A stretch of DNA of 39,999 bases from Candidatus Moraniibacteriota bacterium (GCA_030645735.1 JAUSNP010000002.1:1-39999), one strand, 5' to 3'; positions 17,704-27,876 are shown, counted from the stretch's first letter. Translations and numbers: made by a program. The notes: generated by a model not told the origin, from the sequence alone.

Positions 17704-19395
17704 TTATCCCCACTTCTTGATCAACTCTTCTGATTGTTGGATTGGCAACTCAATGATGAAACGAGAACCGAGGTCTTGGCCGTCGGATTCGGCCCAGATG
17801 CGGCCGCCGTTGTTTTCAATCATACTTTTTCCAACAAACAAACCGAGGCCCGTGCCACCAGTGTTGAGGCGGGAGATGTCTTTGCCACGTGAGAATTTGG
17901 CAAACAAATATGGCAATTCAGTTTCGGGGATGCCAATGCCGGTGTCGGAAACAGTCACGCGGATGTTTTCGCCCAGTTGTTCGAGTTTCACTTTCACTCC
18001 ACCATGACCTTCTAAAGTATATTTGATGGCATTGTCTACTAGGTTGGAAATCACTTCACGCACCTTGATGCCGTCAATCAAAAGCTCTGGCAAAACTGTT
18101 TCGGGTTTGATGTAGGTCAAATCCAACTTGCAACTCTTGGCGCGCAAAGCAAAAGTGTCAATCACTTCCTGACAAATCTTGTCCATGTCCCACAGCGCAA
18201 ATTTGAATTCCATTCGTCCGGATTCCATGCGAGAAACATTCAACAAATCCTCCACCAAATTCACCAACCGCTCATTGCTCGAATAGACCTTGTTCAAAAC
18301 ATCTTCTTGTTGCGGAATCAATTTTCCATATGAACCCTCCAACAACATCGAAATGAAACCTTTGATGGCAGTGAGCGGCGTCCTCAATTGATGTGAAGCA
18401 ATGGAAATAAATTCCGTCTTGGCATTGTCCAATGTGCGCAACTGATCATTGGCTTGTGACAATTTCCCTGCCATCAACTGCAACTGTTCTTTTCTTTCAT
18501 CCAATTTCTTGCTGGACTTGATCAAAAACCAGCCAGCCACACCTGATAAAGCCAGAGTGATGCCTGTTAAGATTCTATTAGTGTTGTTTTGGATGAAAAA
18601 TAATTGAGAACCAATCAGAACAAACAATGAAACTACCAAAGCCTGCGCTCCAAGAAGTTTGATATTGAAAGCTTCAAATTTAACAATTAAATAAGCAAGG
18701 AAGCCAATAAATACTGGCATGCCAAAATACCCAAATTGGGAAAGATTCCAATTTTCTGTGAAACTACCCATTATATTGCCCCATGAAAATGCCAACAAAA
18801 ACAATGCAATGCCTATCCCGAGAAAAATTATTTTTTTCCTCAACTCCTCACTTTTCTCGAATATATATGACCTAATAATAAAAACTAAAATAGATAGAAC
18901 AAAGAATAGCTCCAGTGCATAACTTAAATAGAGAGCTACTGGACCCTCATTCGCGTCACAGGAAATCGTGCGCATACCAAAAAGATTATAATCAGTTGGA
19001 ATTAGCAATACAAATAATACTAACGGCAAGAGAAAAAATATTTTTTTATTTAATTCAACATCTTTGTTTGTTACAAATGTATACACAAAATATAACCCAG
19101 AAGCGAATACCATTGGCTCAATCAATATCTGCAACGACCACAAAAACATCACTAAATCGCTTTTATTACTAGCCCATATTATGGAATCCAATATAACATA
19201 CAAAGAAAAAGATAAAATAGAAATAAGTAACAATTTCGAAGATAATGACTTATTTTTAGAATAAATGAAAAAACCCAAAAATAGAGCCACAATTATTACT
19301 GGGATATGGGAATAATGTAGCAAAGTTGGAACATTGCTAGATAAAATCAAATAATGAGGGCTTTCCCATGGACAAAGTAACGCAGAATTAACCAT
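17704..19395 (-). CDS. Sensor histidine kinase with N-terminal multi-TM region
   Basis: H-box HQLRTPLTAIKGF, N-box LVDNAIKYT, DTGIGIPE, GTGLGLF. Confidence 0.93.
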   Translation of the reverse strand: MVNSALLCPWESPHYLILSSNVPTLLHYSHIPVIIVALFLGFFIYSKNKSLSSKLLLISILSFSLYVILDSIIWASNKSDLVMFLWSLQILIEPMVFASGLYFVYTFVTNKDVELNKKIFFLLPLVLFVLLIPTDYNLFGMRTISCDANEGPVALYLSYALELFFVLSILVFIIRSYIFEKSEELRKKIIFLGIGIALFLLAFSWGNIMGSFTENWNLSQFGYFGMPVFIGFLAYLIVKFEAFNIKLLGAQALVVSLFVLIGSQLFFIQNNTNRILTGITLALSGVAGWFLIKSSKKLDERKEQLQLMAGKLSQANDQLRTLDNAKTEFISIASHQLRTPLTAIKGFISMLLEGSYGKLIPQQEDVLNKVYSSNERLVNLVEDLLNVSRMESGRMEFKFALWDMDKICQEVIDTFALRAKSCKLDLTYIKPETVLPELLIDGIKVREVISNLVDNAIKYTLEGHGGVKVKLEQLGENIRVTVSDTGIGIPETELPYLFAKFSRGKDISRLNTGGTGLGLFVGKSMIENNGGRIWAESDGQDLGSRFIIELPIQQSEELIKKWG

Positions 19396-19408
19396 TTTTT
19401 TGTTTTAT

Positions 19409-20305
19409 TTATTTACTAATAAATTTTAATTTGTTTGTATTTTTGAGTAGCTTGTAAGAGATAATGCTGTATACCAACTGCGCAGCAGAATATGGAGTTA
19501 AAACATCATCCTTAGTTGGAGCAATTTCGACTATATCAGCTCCTATAATATCCTTGGATTCAAAAAGCTCTCTCAACAGCTCTGACATATAATCCCATTT
19601 AATGCCTCCAGGAACTGGGGTACCTGTGCCAGGAGCACAGGAAGGATCTAGGCCATCCATATCAATAGTCAGATAAACTAATTTTGTCTCTATGGAATCA
19701 ATGATTGATTTTATTGTTGGTACAGAACCCCTACCCCATTCAAAAACCTTGAGATTTTTTTCTTGAGAAAACTCATACTCATCCTTTCCGTAAGTTCTTA
19801 TACCCACTTGCACAGTGTTAAATCCAAAATCATATGCTCTCCGCATCACACAAGCATGATCAAATTTACTCGGGCTATCCTTATAGTCAGCCGTGTCATC
19901 TCTCAAATCAAGATGTGCATCAATCTGCAATATAGTGACATCTTTCGGATTCAACTCAGTAGCAAAAAACGAAAGTGCTCCGATTGAAACTGAATGGTTA
20001 CCACCCAACATTACTACGAATTTTTTCGGATACTTCACATATGTTTCTTTCACTATATTCACCATCTTTTCCGGAGATAGTTCATTTATGCCTTTCAATT
20101 TTTCATTTGCAATTTTAAAAAGATAAGCAGGCTCAGTTAGTGTAAATCTGTCAAAAAATTCTAAATCTTTATGCAAAATTTCTATAACACTATCTGGTCC
20201 AAGCTCAGATCCTTTTCGAAGAGAATAAGTCGCATCATAAGGAGCGCTCAAAATGATTGCGTCAGCTTTTTCAAAATCACTACAATTAACTATAGAATCT
20301 ATCAT
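19409..20305 (-). CDS. Agmatinase/arginase (ureohydrolase) family protein
   Basis: GGNHSVSIG, DAHLDLRD, HACVMRR, DMDGLDPSCAPGTGTPVPGG, DIVE. Confidence 0.9.
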   Translation of the reverse strand: MIDSIVNCSDFEKADAIILSAPYDATYSLRKGSELGPDSVIEILHKDLEFFDRFTLTEPAYLFKIANEKLKGINELSPEKMVNIVKETYVKYPKKFVVMLGGNHSVSIGALSFFATELNPKDVTILQIDAHLDLRDDTADYKDSPSKFDHACVMRRAYDFGFNTVQVGIRTYGKDEYEFSQEKNLKVFEWGRGSVPTIKSIIDSIETKLVYLTIDMDGLDPSCAPGTGTPVPGGIKWDYMSELLRELFESKDIIGADIVEIAPTKDDVLTPYSAAQLVYSIISYKLLKNTNKLKFISK

Positions 20306-20310
20306 GATAA

Positions 20311-21333
20311 TTAAGCTTTTTTAAAAATTTCCGCTAAATTTCTTTTCTCTCTATTTTTCCAGCTTCCTTTATGATATGCATACCCAACCATGAGTGGCAG
20401 AACAGAAGTTGCTTCTGCATAAACCATTTGTTCATATGCTGTATTCACCTTACCCCAGGAAGCTGCTTCTTTAAGAGTGGAGCTTGAACAGGCACCATCC
20501 CTAACATCTGCCACTGTGATTTGAACTGCATATTTATGCAAAGGCACTTCTTTACCTAGCATTTCAGCGCAGACAACTGTATCTTGCAAGAAGTTCTTTG
20601 GAGTTCCTCCTCCAACGATAAAAATTCCAGTGTCCCCTGCTTTCATTTTAATTTCAGTTAATTCCCTGAAATCCTTAACTGAATCAATTGATACGTGGCT
20701 ATCTGGATTTTCAACCTGATGCATAACCAATCCAAAGCCCGCGCTACTATCAGAAAAAGCTGGACAGAAAATTGGCACATTGTTTTCATAAGCAGCTTGG
20801 ACAAGTGAATCTTTCTTTTTTGAATTATCAACTAAATATTTACCCATTTCCCATATAAATTCTCTTGAGGAATATGGTTTATGATCAAGACTATCTGCTA
20901 TTTCTTTAATTGCCTTATCACAATTCTGAAGTTCCTTTTCATCTATATAGGTGTCGTAAATTCTATCTATATATAAGTCTCGCAAAACATTATCATCAAT
21001 GTTTTGACTTCCTTGGTAATGTTTAGCTCCTAAAGCTTCAAAAAAATCCATATCCACAATACTAGCGCCAGTTGCTACAATAGCATCTACCATATTATTT
21101 TTCACCATATCCACATAAATTTGCATACATCCAGCTGCGCTGGTGCTACCAGCCAGCGATAAAACAACTGTACAATTTTTATCTTCCAACATCATATTAT
21201 ACAAATCAGTTGCACGCGCCAAATCCCGAGATGTGAATGACATCTTTCTCATAGCATCAACCATTTCAGTCGGATTGATTTTTTTAATATCTATGTGCTC
21301 AATCGTCTCCTTTAATAATTCTTCTCTTTTCAT
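20311..21333 (-). CDS. Deoxyhypusine synthase family protein
   Basis: LSLAGSTSAAG, VATGASIVDMDFFEALG, IFIVGGGTPKNF, EAASWGKVNTAYEQMVYAEATSVLPLMV with the WGK lysine. Confidence 0.92.
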   Translation of the reverse strand: MKREELLKETIEHIDIKKINPTEMVDAMRKMSFTSRDLARATDLYNMMLEDKNCTVVLSLAGSTSAAGCMQIYVDMVKNNMVDAIVATGASIVDMDFFEALGAKHYQGSQNIDDNVLRDLYIDRIYDTYIDEKELQNCDKAIKEIADSLDHKPYSSREFIWEMGKYLVDNSKKKDSLVQAAYENNVPIFCPAFSDSSAGFGLVMHQVENPDSHVSIDSVKDFRELTEIKMKAGDTGIFIVGGGTPKNFLQDTVVCAEMLGKEVPLHKYAVQITVADVRDGACSSSTLKEAASWGKVNTAYEQMVYAEATSVLPLMVGYAYHKGSWKNREKRNLAEIFKKA

Positions 21334-21353
21334 ATATTTTTATGTAAAATGAA

Positions 21354-21758
21354 TTAACAAATATTATTAGCCGGATATCTTGTTCCCCTTTTCACAAAAT
21401 TCTCTTCAATCTCTCCTAATTTAAAAGTTTTAGTAAAATATTTTTTGATAAATTCACGATCAATTCCACTGGTACATGTGTAAACATCGATACTAACAAA
21501 TCTTCTTTTCGGGAAAGTATGGATGCTAATATGACTCTCTGCAATTACAACAATCCCGCTCCAACCCCCTGGATCTTTAATGGCATTGTCTTCAGCTTTA
21601 AAAACATATGGATCACTCAATCTAGTCATACCAAGCTGATGAGGCAACTCAACTAGAGAAAGCATGACCAAGTCCTTATCATTTAATCTTTCGGAATCAC
21701 CACCATAACAATCTAGCATTAAATGCTCCCCAAAATTACACACTTCTATGTCCACCAT
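21354..21758 (-). CDS. speD: S-adenosylmethionine decarboxylase proenzyme
   Basis: AESHISIHTFPKRRFVSIDVYTCTSG contains the E|S processing site and catalytic Cys region. Confidence 0.94.
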   Translation of the reverse strand: MVDIEVCNFGEHLMLDCYGGDSERLNDKDLVMLSLVELPHQLGMTRLSDPYVFKAEDNAIKDPGGWSGIVVIAESHISIHTFPKRRFVSIDVYTCTSGIDREFIKKYFTKTFKLGEIEENFVKRGTRYPANNIC

Positions 21759-21852
21759 TGCTTTAGTATTATATTACGAATTACTTTATTATCCTACAAC
21801 AAAACTTTAATTTTTGCAAGCATAATCAAGGAAATTTAATAGCAAAATTACT

Positions 21853-21888
21853 AAGGGCCTTGGTTGAGAATCTCAACCAAGGCCCTTT
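21853..21888. terminator. Strong hairpin terminator between speD and the EamA gene
   Basis: aaGGGCCTTGGTTGAGA-a-TCTCAACCAAGGCCCttt, 15-bp stem. Confidence 0.85.
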
Positions 21889-21894
21889 CGACAC

Positions 21895-22818
21895 CTACCC
21901 CAAAAGATAAATCCCAAATGCCATAATTGCTATGGCAAGTGATTTATTCCCCAAGCCAACAAACTGACTTTGCAGAACATCTGCGTGTTTACTGTCAATT
22001 GAGATATTGAATGTCCTACAAAACCAATATATCAACCCACAAACTATCAACACGAAGGCTGGAACCGTCGTTTCGATGACGGCCACATATGATACAGCTG
22101 GGCTGACCTTAATCGCGTAGTGAGAAAATACTATCGCAATCAGATTAAAACATTCCGCGACTACAAGCCAGAGGTATGATGATGTTTTTACTCGAAACAG
22201 CCTCTTCTCTCGTATGGATTTTTTTGTGTAGCAGAAACATCCGCTTAAAAAAATACCCACTGAGAAAAACATAAATCCATCATAGAAGCTGATTTTGTTA
22301 TAAACCTGCTCATCAACCACCATGCTCAATGAAAAGGTGATAATTGCAATCGCCATCGGCCAAGCTATGCACTTCAATTTGTCATGCACAACCTTGCCTT
22401 CAAAACAGGCGATGACAGATCCAGTAACTACAACGACTATTCCGAAATACTCGACACCACTCAACCGCTCATGTACCAACCAAGCTGCCAAGAGAGGTAC
22501 TACTAGGCCAGGCATATTCATGAGTATCGAAATTAGGACAGTATCGTCCGATTTGAACAACGACCGAAAGTAGAAAAAGGTGTAAATCATAAATAGAATC
22601 CCGGAACCTACTGCCAAGCTTCCGTACAAAATGTTCACTTTGGGCAAACCCCAAACAAACATTGACATCAGTGGCAGGATTCCAAAGAAACCTATCACAG
22701 CTACTACTTCATCTTCTTCCTTGAATTGATCAGTGGCCAACCACCGGTCAATCATGACTACCAGCGCCCAAGACATTGGCGCCACGAATGCAATCAACAT
22801 CCAGTTTTGCGCCAACAT
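21895..22818 (-). CDS. EamA/DMT-like transporter
   Basis: About 10 TM segments; ISILMNMPGLVVPLLAAWLVHERLSGVEYFGIVVVVTGSVIAC. Confidence 0.8.
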   Translation of the reverse strand: MLAQNWMLIAFVAPMSWALVVMIDRWLATDQFKEEDEVVAVIGFFGILPLMSMFVWGLPKVNILYGSLAVGSGILFMIYTFFYFRSLFKSDDTVLISILMNMPGLVVPLLAAWLVHERLSGVEYFGIVVVVTGSVIACFEGKVVHDKLKCIAWPMAIAIITFSLSMVVDEQVYNKISFYDGFMFFSVGIFLSGCFCYTKKSIREKRLFRVKTSSYLWLVVAECFNLIAIVFSHYAIKVSPAVSYVAVIETTVPAFVLIVCGLIYWFCRTFNISIDSKHADVLQSQFVGLGNKSLAIAIMAFGIYLLG

Positions 22819-22987
22819 TTGACACCCCCTAATTTATATTATTCTATTTTAAAAGAAAATTTTCCAAATTGGCACGCTGCCAACTTGATTTATAATTGTA
22901 GCATAAAATATGTATTTTGTCAAAGACAAAACTACTCCAAAGAAAAAATGCTTTACATAAGCCTTTTTTATAAACTATTTTTAATGT

Positions 22988-23794
22988 CTATTTAAATATC
23001 GTCTTATAAACCATTATAATTACTTTGAGCACTATAACATTGCGCAAAGTCCAATATAAATTCGAAATTATCACACTTCCCCAAAAAATATACCAATCCT
23101 TTCTAGAGAATTTTTCAAATGATCCGCGACGCATATATGTAACCGTTACAAATGGATCTTGCATGATGCTCAAAGTAAAAAAAACTGCCACATCCCCTCT
23201 TTTCAATAACCAGATAACGAATGAGAAAAAAATAGCTGGAATACGAATCACCGACTGAACAATAATTCTTATCCAACGCGTTCGAATATGCACACTCTTA
23301 GCACGACGAATCCATTCATGTCCATTATCCCGTAGTTCATTTACCACTGAAAAACCGAACCAATCCTTTTTTGACCAGTTATAAAAAATAATTTCGACTA
23401 AATACGAAGCGGCCGACAAAAGCATCATGACCACTCCTCCAATAAAAGGGCCTTTTTGCGCAATTACAAAAATGTATAATGGATTGTCAAAAAACCAATC
23501 GATAGTTTTCCTAATCGTATAACCAATAGCAATGGTTTTGATTTTTTTTCGTCTGCGCCAAACAAATTTAGTGGCTCTTTTGCATTGATAACAATCCACA
23601 TCTAAAATTCCCGCGGAAAAAGACACTACAAATGCTGTGCATAGAGCAAAAGAAACTAGCCAGCCCGATTTGTTTGACGCAAATTGATTTGCAAATATAA
23701 CCAAAATTGTCGTGAAAGACACGACAAACACAATCGTTCGCCACAAATATTTTTGAAAAAATAATTCGTTATATTCTTGAAACTTGTCTCGCAT
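22988..23794 (-). CDS. Integral membrane protein of unknown function
   Basis: 268-aa ORF with several TM segments and DVDCYQCKRATKFVWRRRKK. Confidence 0.7.
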   Translation of the reverse strand: MRDKFQEYNELFFQKYLWRTIVFVVSFTTILVIFANQFASNKSGWLVSFALCTAFVVSFSAGILDVDCYQCKRATKFVWRRRKKIKTIAIGYTIRKTIDWFFDNPLYIFVIAQKGPFIGGVVMMLLSAASYLVEIIFYNWSKKDWFGFSVVNELRDNGHEWIRRAKSVHIRTRWIRIIVQSVIRIPAIFFSFVIWLLKRGDVAVFFTLSIMQDPFVTVTYMRRGSFEKFSRKDWYIFWGSVIISNLYWTLRNVIVLKVIIMVYKTIFK

Positions 23795-24010
23795 TTGTGT
23801 ATTTATTTTACTTTTTGAAATAAATAAAAAAGCGTGCTCGCTTTTTCTTTTCGAAAAGCTTGCACCTTTTATGAGACTTATACCTAAATGATTCTTCTGG
23901 CTAAAAAATAAATATTTTATCCAAAAAAATTATTCAGAAGCAGGTCTGTTTGTCTATGCACCAAATGGGCACCAAGATATTATATTATGATTGAGAATGT
24001 TTGGCAAGGA

Positions 24011-25090
24011 TTATTTTGAAATTCGCAATTTGTTTTCCATCTTGTGACGCTCAATGGCAAAACCAATCAGTCTATCAATTAGCTCTGCATAGGTAACTCC
24101 GCTGTGCTCCCACAGTTTGGGATACATACTGACGGAAGTGAAGCCTGGGATGGTGTTGATTTCGTTAACAAAAATTTTATTATTCTTGGTCAGAAAAAAA
24201 TCGACTCGTCCCATGCCTTCGCAACATAATACTTCAAAAGTCTGAATGGCCAAGGCTTGAATTTTTTTCGCTACCTCTGGCGGGATGTTGGCTGGGATAG
24301 CTGTGGTTGCACCTTTCTTGTCCAAATATTTCGCTTTGTAGGAATAGAAATCATGACTAGGGATTATTTCTCCCAATGCTGAAGCCATCGGATTTTCATT
24401 GCCCATCACGGAACATTCGATTTCTTTGCCCATCACCGCCTCTTCAATGATAATTTTGTTGTCATAAGCGAAAGCGTCTTTTATGGCTTGGCCAAAATCA
24501 TTTTTGTTTTTGACTTTGCTGATGCCAACCGATGAGCCGAGATTGGCCGGCTTCACAAAAAATGGAATGCCCAACGCTTTTTTTATTTTTTCAAAAGAAA
24601 GTTCAGATGCCTGCTTCTTGCGATAGACTAAAAATTTTGAAACCGGAATGCCAACTTCACGCATGAGTCGCTTGGCCACATCTTTGTCCATGCCTACAGC
24701 TGAACCCAAGATACTTGGTCCCACAAATGGCACACCATAGGCTTTCAGCATACCTTGCAAAGTTCCATCTTCACCAAAGGTGCCATGAATGATGGGAAAT
24801 ACCACTTCAATTTTTGTTTTCTTGGAATTGCTTTGCACTACCATGCCATTTTTTTCAGCATGGACAGTGACAGCTTTCTTTCGCTTGCTGGCAAAAACAT
24901 TTCTACTCGACAACATATCAGCCTCTTCAAATTGAAACCACTCTCCCGCCTTGCTTACACCTAAAATAATCAGCTCATATTTTTTCTTGTCCGATGCTTG
25001 AATGATGTTTCTAGCTGATTTGATCGAAACCTCATGCTCAGCTGATTTGCCACCGAAGATTATTGCTAGTTTTATTTTCATAAAATTCAT
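24011..25090 (-). CDS. ddl: D-alanine--D-alanine ligase
   Basis: IIFGGKSAEHEVSIKSARNI, HGTFGEDGTLQGML, KPANLGSSVGISK, NEINTIPGFTSVSMYPKLWEHSG. Confidence 0.96.
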   Translation of the reverse strand: MNFMKIKLAIIFGGKSAEHEVSIKSARNIIQASDKKKYELIILGVSKAGEWFQFEEADMLSSRNVFASKRKKAVTVHAEKNGMVVQSNSKKTKIEVVFPIIHGTFGEDGTLQGMLKAYGVPFVGPSILGSAVGMDKDVAKRLMREVGIPVSKFLVYRKKQASELSFEKIKKALGIPFFVKPANLGSSVGISKVKNKNDFGQAIKDAFAYDNKIIIEEAVMGKEIECSVMGNENPMASALGEIIPSHDFYSYKAKYLDKKGATTAIPANIPPEVAKKIQALAIQTFEVLCCEGMGRVDFFLTKNNKIFVNEINTIPGFTSVSMYPKLWEHSGVTYAELIDRLIGFAIERHKMENKLRISK

Positions 25091-25189
25091 TATTAACAGT
25101 TAAATCATACGCTAATAATACAAAAAAATCAGGATTTTAGCAAAAACTGGTGCAATGCTATAATAGAAGTATCTTAATATACTCAAAAA

Positions 25190-26773
25190 ATGACTCTGCA
25201 AAACCGCAAACCAAATCAAGACTTCGGTTCAACTGAGTTTTCTCCAGATGGAAGCTCCTTTGATGTGAGCACGCCGAGCAAGCATTTGCCATTTGAGCAC
25301 CGAAGGAAAAAGGCTGGTTCGCTGAAATATCAAGTTCTAGCTGGTTTGTTTGTGGTGGCGCTTTTTGCGGCCGTTGGTTATGGTTCTTTTTTTGTGTACA
25401 AGATTTATTCAGTCGGTAAAAAGGTTAGCATTGAGGCGGGTGGCGACAACTCGTCTTTTTTGGAAACCTTGAAATCTTTCACTGGTGGCAATCAACTAAA
25501 TTTGCAAGGTGCGCAAACTGGACGCATCAACATTTTGCTTCTGGGCATAGCGGGTGAAGGCAAGCCCGGACAATTTTTGACTGATACTATCATGGTGGCA
25601 AGCCTAGACACCAAAAATAATCGCGTAGCTTTGCTCTCAATCCCCCGCGATCTCTATGTGAAGATTCCTGATACCCAGATGCAAAGCAAAATAAATTCTG
25701 TCTATCAGCTTGGCCTTGGCAATTCTAGGGATGATAAAGCTTCCGGCGCAGAGCTCATCAAAAAAACTATCAACAACATCACCGGCATTGATATCAATTA
25801 TTATGTTGTGATGAATTTTGATGGCTTCCAGAAAGCTATTGATGACATAGGCGGGGTCAATGTGATGAATCAACGCGACATTTTTGACGCACGCTATCCC
25901 GGACCAAATTATAGTTATGAAACTTTCCAATTGTCCAAAGGCTTTCATCAGTTGAATGGTGCCACAGCTCTCAAATATGCCCGGGTTCGCCACAATGATC
26001 CGGAAGGCGATTTTGGTCGCGCCAAGAGACAGCAGCAAATCATGCAGGCTACCAAAAACAAAATCTTTTCGGCTGGCACTATGCTCAATGTTTTTGCGGT
26101 CAATGATTTGTTGAACACTTTGGGCGACAATATCAAAACTGACATCAGTCCCGATGAAATCTCCAGCTTCTTTGAGCTGACCAAAAAACTCGACACCAAC
26201 AACATCAACAATATGGTGGTAGATGCTTGGAATGCCGACAGTCTTTTGAAAGTTTCGCATGTGCAAATGGGATCAGTGGCGGCTTTCGTATTGCTCCCCC
26301 GCGTGGGCAACTATAGTGAGATTCAAGATTTGGCCAAAAATATTTTTGATTTGAAAGCTTTGCAAAGACGCAGAGATGAGATTGCCAAAGAAGATGCCAG
26401 CATTGTCATCATCAACAAAAGTGGTGACAACAAAATTGTGCAAAAAATCCAAAAGGTTTTACAAGAAAATCTGAAACACAAAAATGTGACCGTTCTCAAC
26501 AACGCTGAGCGAATTTTGACTGACAAAACTGTTGTCTACGGTCTAACTGGCGGGCAAAAACCATTCACCTTGGACGAACTAGCCACCAAATTGCCAGCCA
26601 CTGTCTCCTACTCTGCCGACGCCAGCCTGGCTAAGATCTTACAAAACAAAGAGGTTGACTTGGCGCTGGTAGTTGGAAAAGATTTGATTGATAGGTATAA
26701 TGGGGAGGAAGGCACTTTGGAGGATTTAAACAGGGCGAATGATGATCAGGAGAATGCGGAATACAGCAAATAG
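25190..26773 (+). CDS. LytR-CpsA-Psr family protein with LytR_C-like C-terminus
   Basis: NILLLGIAGEGKPGQFLTDTIMVASLD, LLSIPRDLYVKIP, LNGATALKYARVRHNDPEGDFGRAKRQQQ. Confidence 0.93.
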   Translation: MTLQNRKPNQDFGSTEFSPDGSSFDVSTPSKHLPFEHRRKKAGSLKYQVLAGLFVVALFAAVGYGSFFVYKIYSVGKKVSIEAGGDNSSFLETLKSFTGGNQLNLQGAQTGRINILLLGIAGEGKPGQFLTDTIMVASLDTKNNRVALLSIPRDLYVKIPDTQMQSKINSVYQLGLGNSRDDKASGAELIKKTINNITGIDINYYVVMNFDGFQKAIDDIGGVNVMNQRDIFDARYPGPNYSYETFQLSKGFHQLNGATALKYARVRHNDPEGDFGRAKRQQQIMQATKNKIFSAGTMLNVFAVNDLLNTLGDNIKTDISPDEISSFFELTKKLDTNNINNMVVDAWNADSLLKVSHVQMGSVAAFVLLPRVGNYSEIQDLAKNIFDLKALQRRRDEIAKEDASIVIINKSGDNKIVQKIQKVLQENLKHKNVTVLNNAERILTDKTVVYGLTGGQKPFTLDELATKLPATVSYSADASLAKILQNKEVDLALVVGKDLIDRYNGEEGTLEDLNRANDDQENAEYSK

Positions 26774-26790
26774 GCTTAATTTCAAATTAA

Positions 26791-26958
26791 TTTAAATAAC
26801 CAAAAACCAAAACGTAACGCCTGCTTTAAATAACCAAAAACCAAGATACAAGGTACAAACAATTTCCAATACCCAAATTTCAATATTCAAACTTTTGTTT
26901 TTTGAGATTTGATTATTTGATATTTGTTTGGTTATTGTTTCTTGTATCTTGTCTCTTA
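26791..26958. repeat. AT-rich quasi-repeat inverted-repeat spacer with a 20-bp direct repeat
   Basis: TTTAAATAACCAAAAACCAA at 26791-26810 and 26825-26844; CCAAGATACAAGG... is mirrored by ...tttggttattgtttcttgtatcttg. Confidence 0.75.
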
Positions 26959-26968
26959 ATGTAATTTT

Positions 26969-27571
26969 ATGAAACTTATAATCGGTCTCGGCAATCCCGG
27001 AGAAAAATATATTGGCACCCGACATAATGTGGGTTTTGCAATGTTGGACAAAATTCAGCGGGAATTTGGTTTGGCCAATTTTGAGTTTAATAAAAAATTC
27101 AACGCCGAAATTTCTAGCGGAGACTACCAACTACCCGCCTCGACTCGCGGAGACGACCGCTCGTCAATGCGAGGCGGGCCAACTACCAACCAAAAACTAA
27201 TTTTAGTGAAACCACAAACCTTCATGAATCTTTCCGGCGAAACTGTACGGGCGATTTTGGATTTTTATAAATTGACAGCCGAAGACATTGTTGTGATTCA
27301 AGATGATTTGGATATTGAACTTGGCACCTACAAAGTCGCCACTGATTCTCGCGCAGCCGGACACAATGGTGTGCAAAACATCATTGATCAACTTGGCACC
27401 CAAAAATTCAAGCGCGTGCGCATTGGCCTTGGAAAGATCACCACCGATGAACCTGCTTGCCGCCTCGGAGCACACGATTTTGTGCTGGGAAAATTCACTG
27501 CAGAAGAAAAAGAAAAAATTGAAAAAATTTCTACCGACATTCTCAACGAAATCAAAAAACTTTTGCAATAA
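26969..27571 (+). CDS. pth: Peptidyl-tRNA hydrolase with an internal repeat-encoded insertion
   Basis: MKLIIGLGNPGEKYIGTRHNVGF, VKPQTFMNLSGETV, DDLDIELG, GHNGVQNIIDQLGTQKFKRVRIGLG. Confidence 0.96.
   Translation: MKLIIGLGNPGEKYIGTRHNVGFAMLDKIQREFGLANFEFNKKFNAEISSGDYQLPASTRGDDRSSMRGGPTTNQKLILVKPQTFMNLSGETVRAILDFYKLTAEDIVVIQDDLDIELGTYKVATDSRAAGHNGVQNIIDQLGTQKFKRVRIGLGKITTDEPACRLGAHDFVLGKFTAEEKEKIEKISTDILNEIKKLLQ
27134..27178. repeat. Palindromic hairpin element inside pth
   Basis: CCCGCCTCG (27134-27142) / CGAGGCGGG (27170-27178), inner GCGG-agacga-CCGC; ACTACCAAC flanks on both sides. Confidence 0.85.
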
Positions 27572-27616
27572 AAAAGGCGGGAGCTTTTCCACTCGGTTGA
27601 GTGAGCTTTCCCGCCT
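27569..27616 (+). terminator. Hairpin terminator downstream of pth
   Basis: GGCGGGAgcttttcCACTCggttGAGTGagcTTTCCCGCC. Confidence 0.75.
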
Positions 27617-27636
27617 AGCCGTCTTTTTCTCCATAG

Positions 27637-27876
27637 TTAGTTTTTGGAAATGCATATGACCCCTTTCCACACAAATATTGGGGTCTTTTCTACTTTCTCG
27701 CCACGATCGTTAAAGCCTATCGTGTATTTTGGGTCAAGGGTATCAATGCATTTCTGGGCATTTTGATATCCTATGGCCACCACGCCTGCTGCTGAACTGC
27801 ATAGCCATAGAATGAGCAACAATTTTATCATCCTACCCGTACTCAGCTCTTTTGGTATTGCCTTTCTTTTTGTCAT
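27637..27876 (-). CDS. Small membrane-anchored or secreted hypothetical protein
   Basis: MTKRKAIPKELSTGRMIKLLLILWLCSSAAGVVAIGYQNAQKC...; GAGGAGG SD upstream. Confidence 0.6.
   Translation of the reverse strand: MTKRKAIPKELSTGRMIKLLLILWLCSSAAGVVAIGYQNAQKCIDTLDPKYTIGFNDRGEKVEKTPIFVWKGVICISKN

Noticed and set aside
26791-26844. CRISPR-like array from the TTTAAATAACCAAAAACCAA direct repeat
   Set aside because: Only two copies, low complexity, no cas genes; belongs to the quasi-repeat spacer class.
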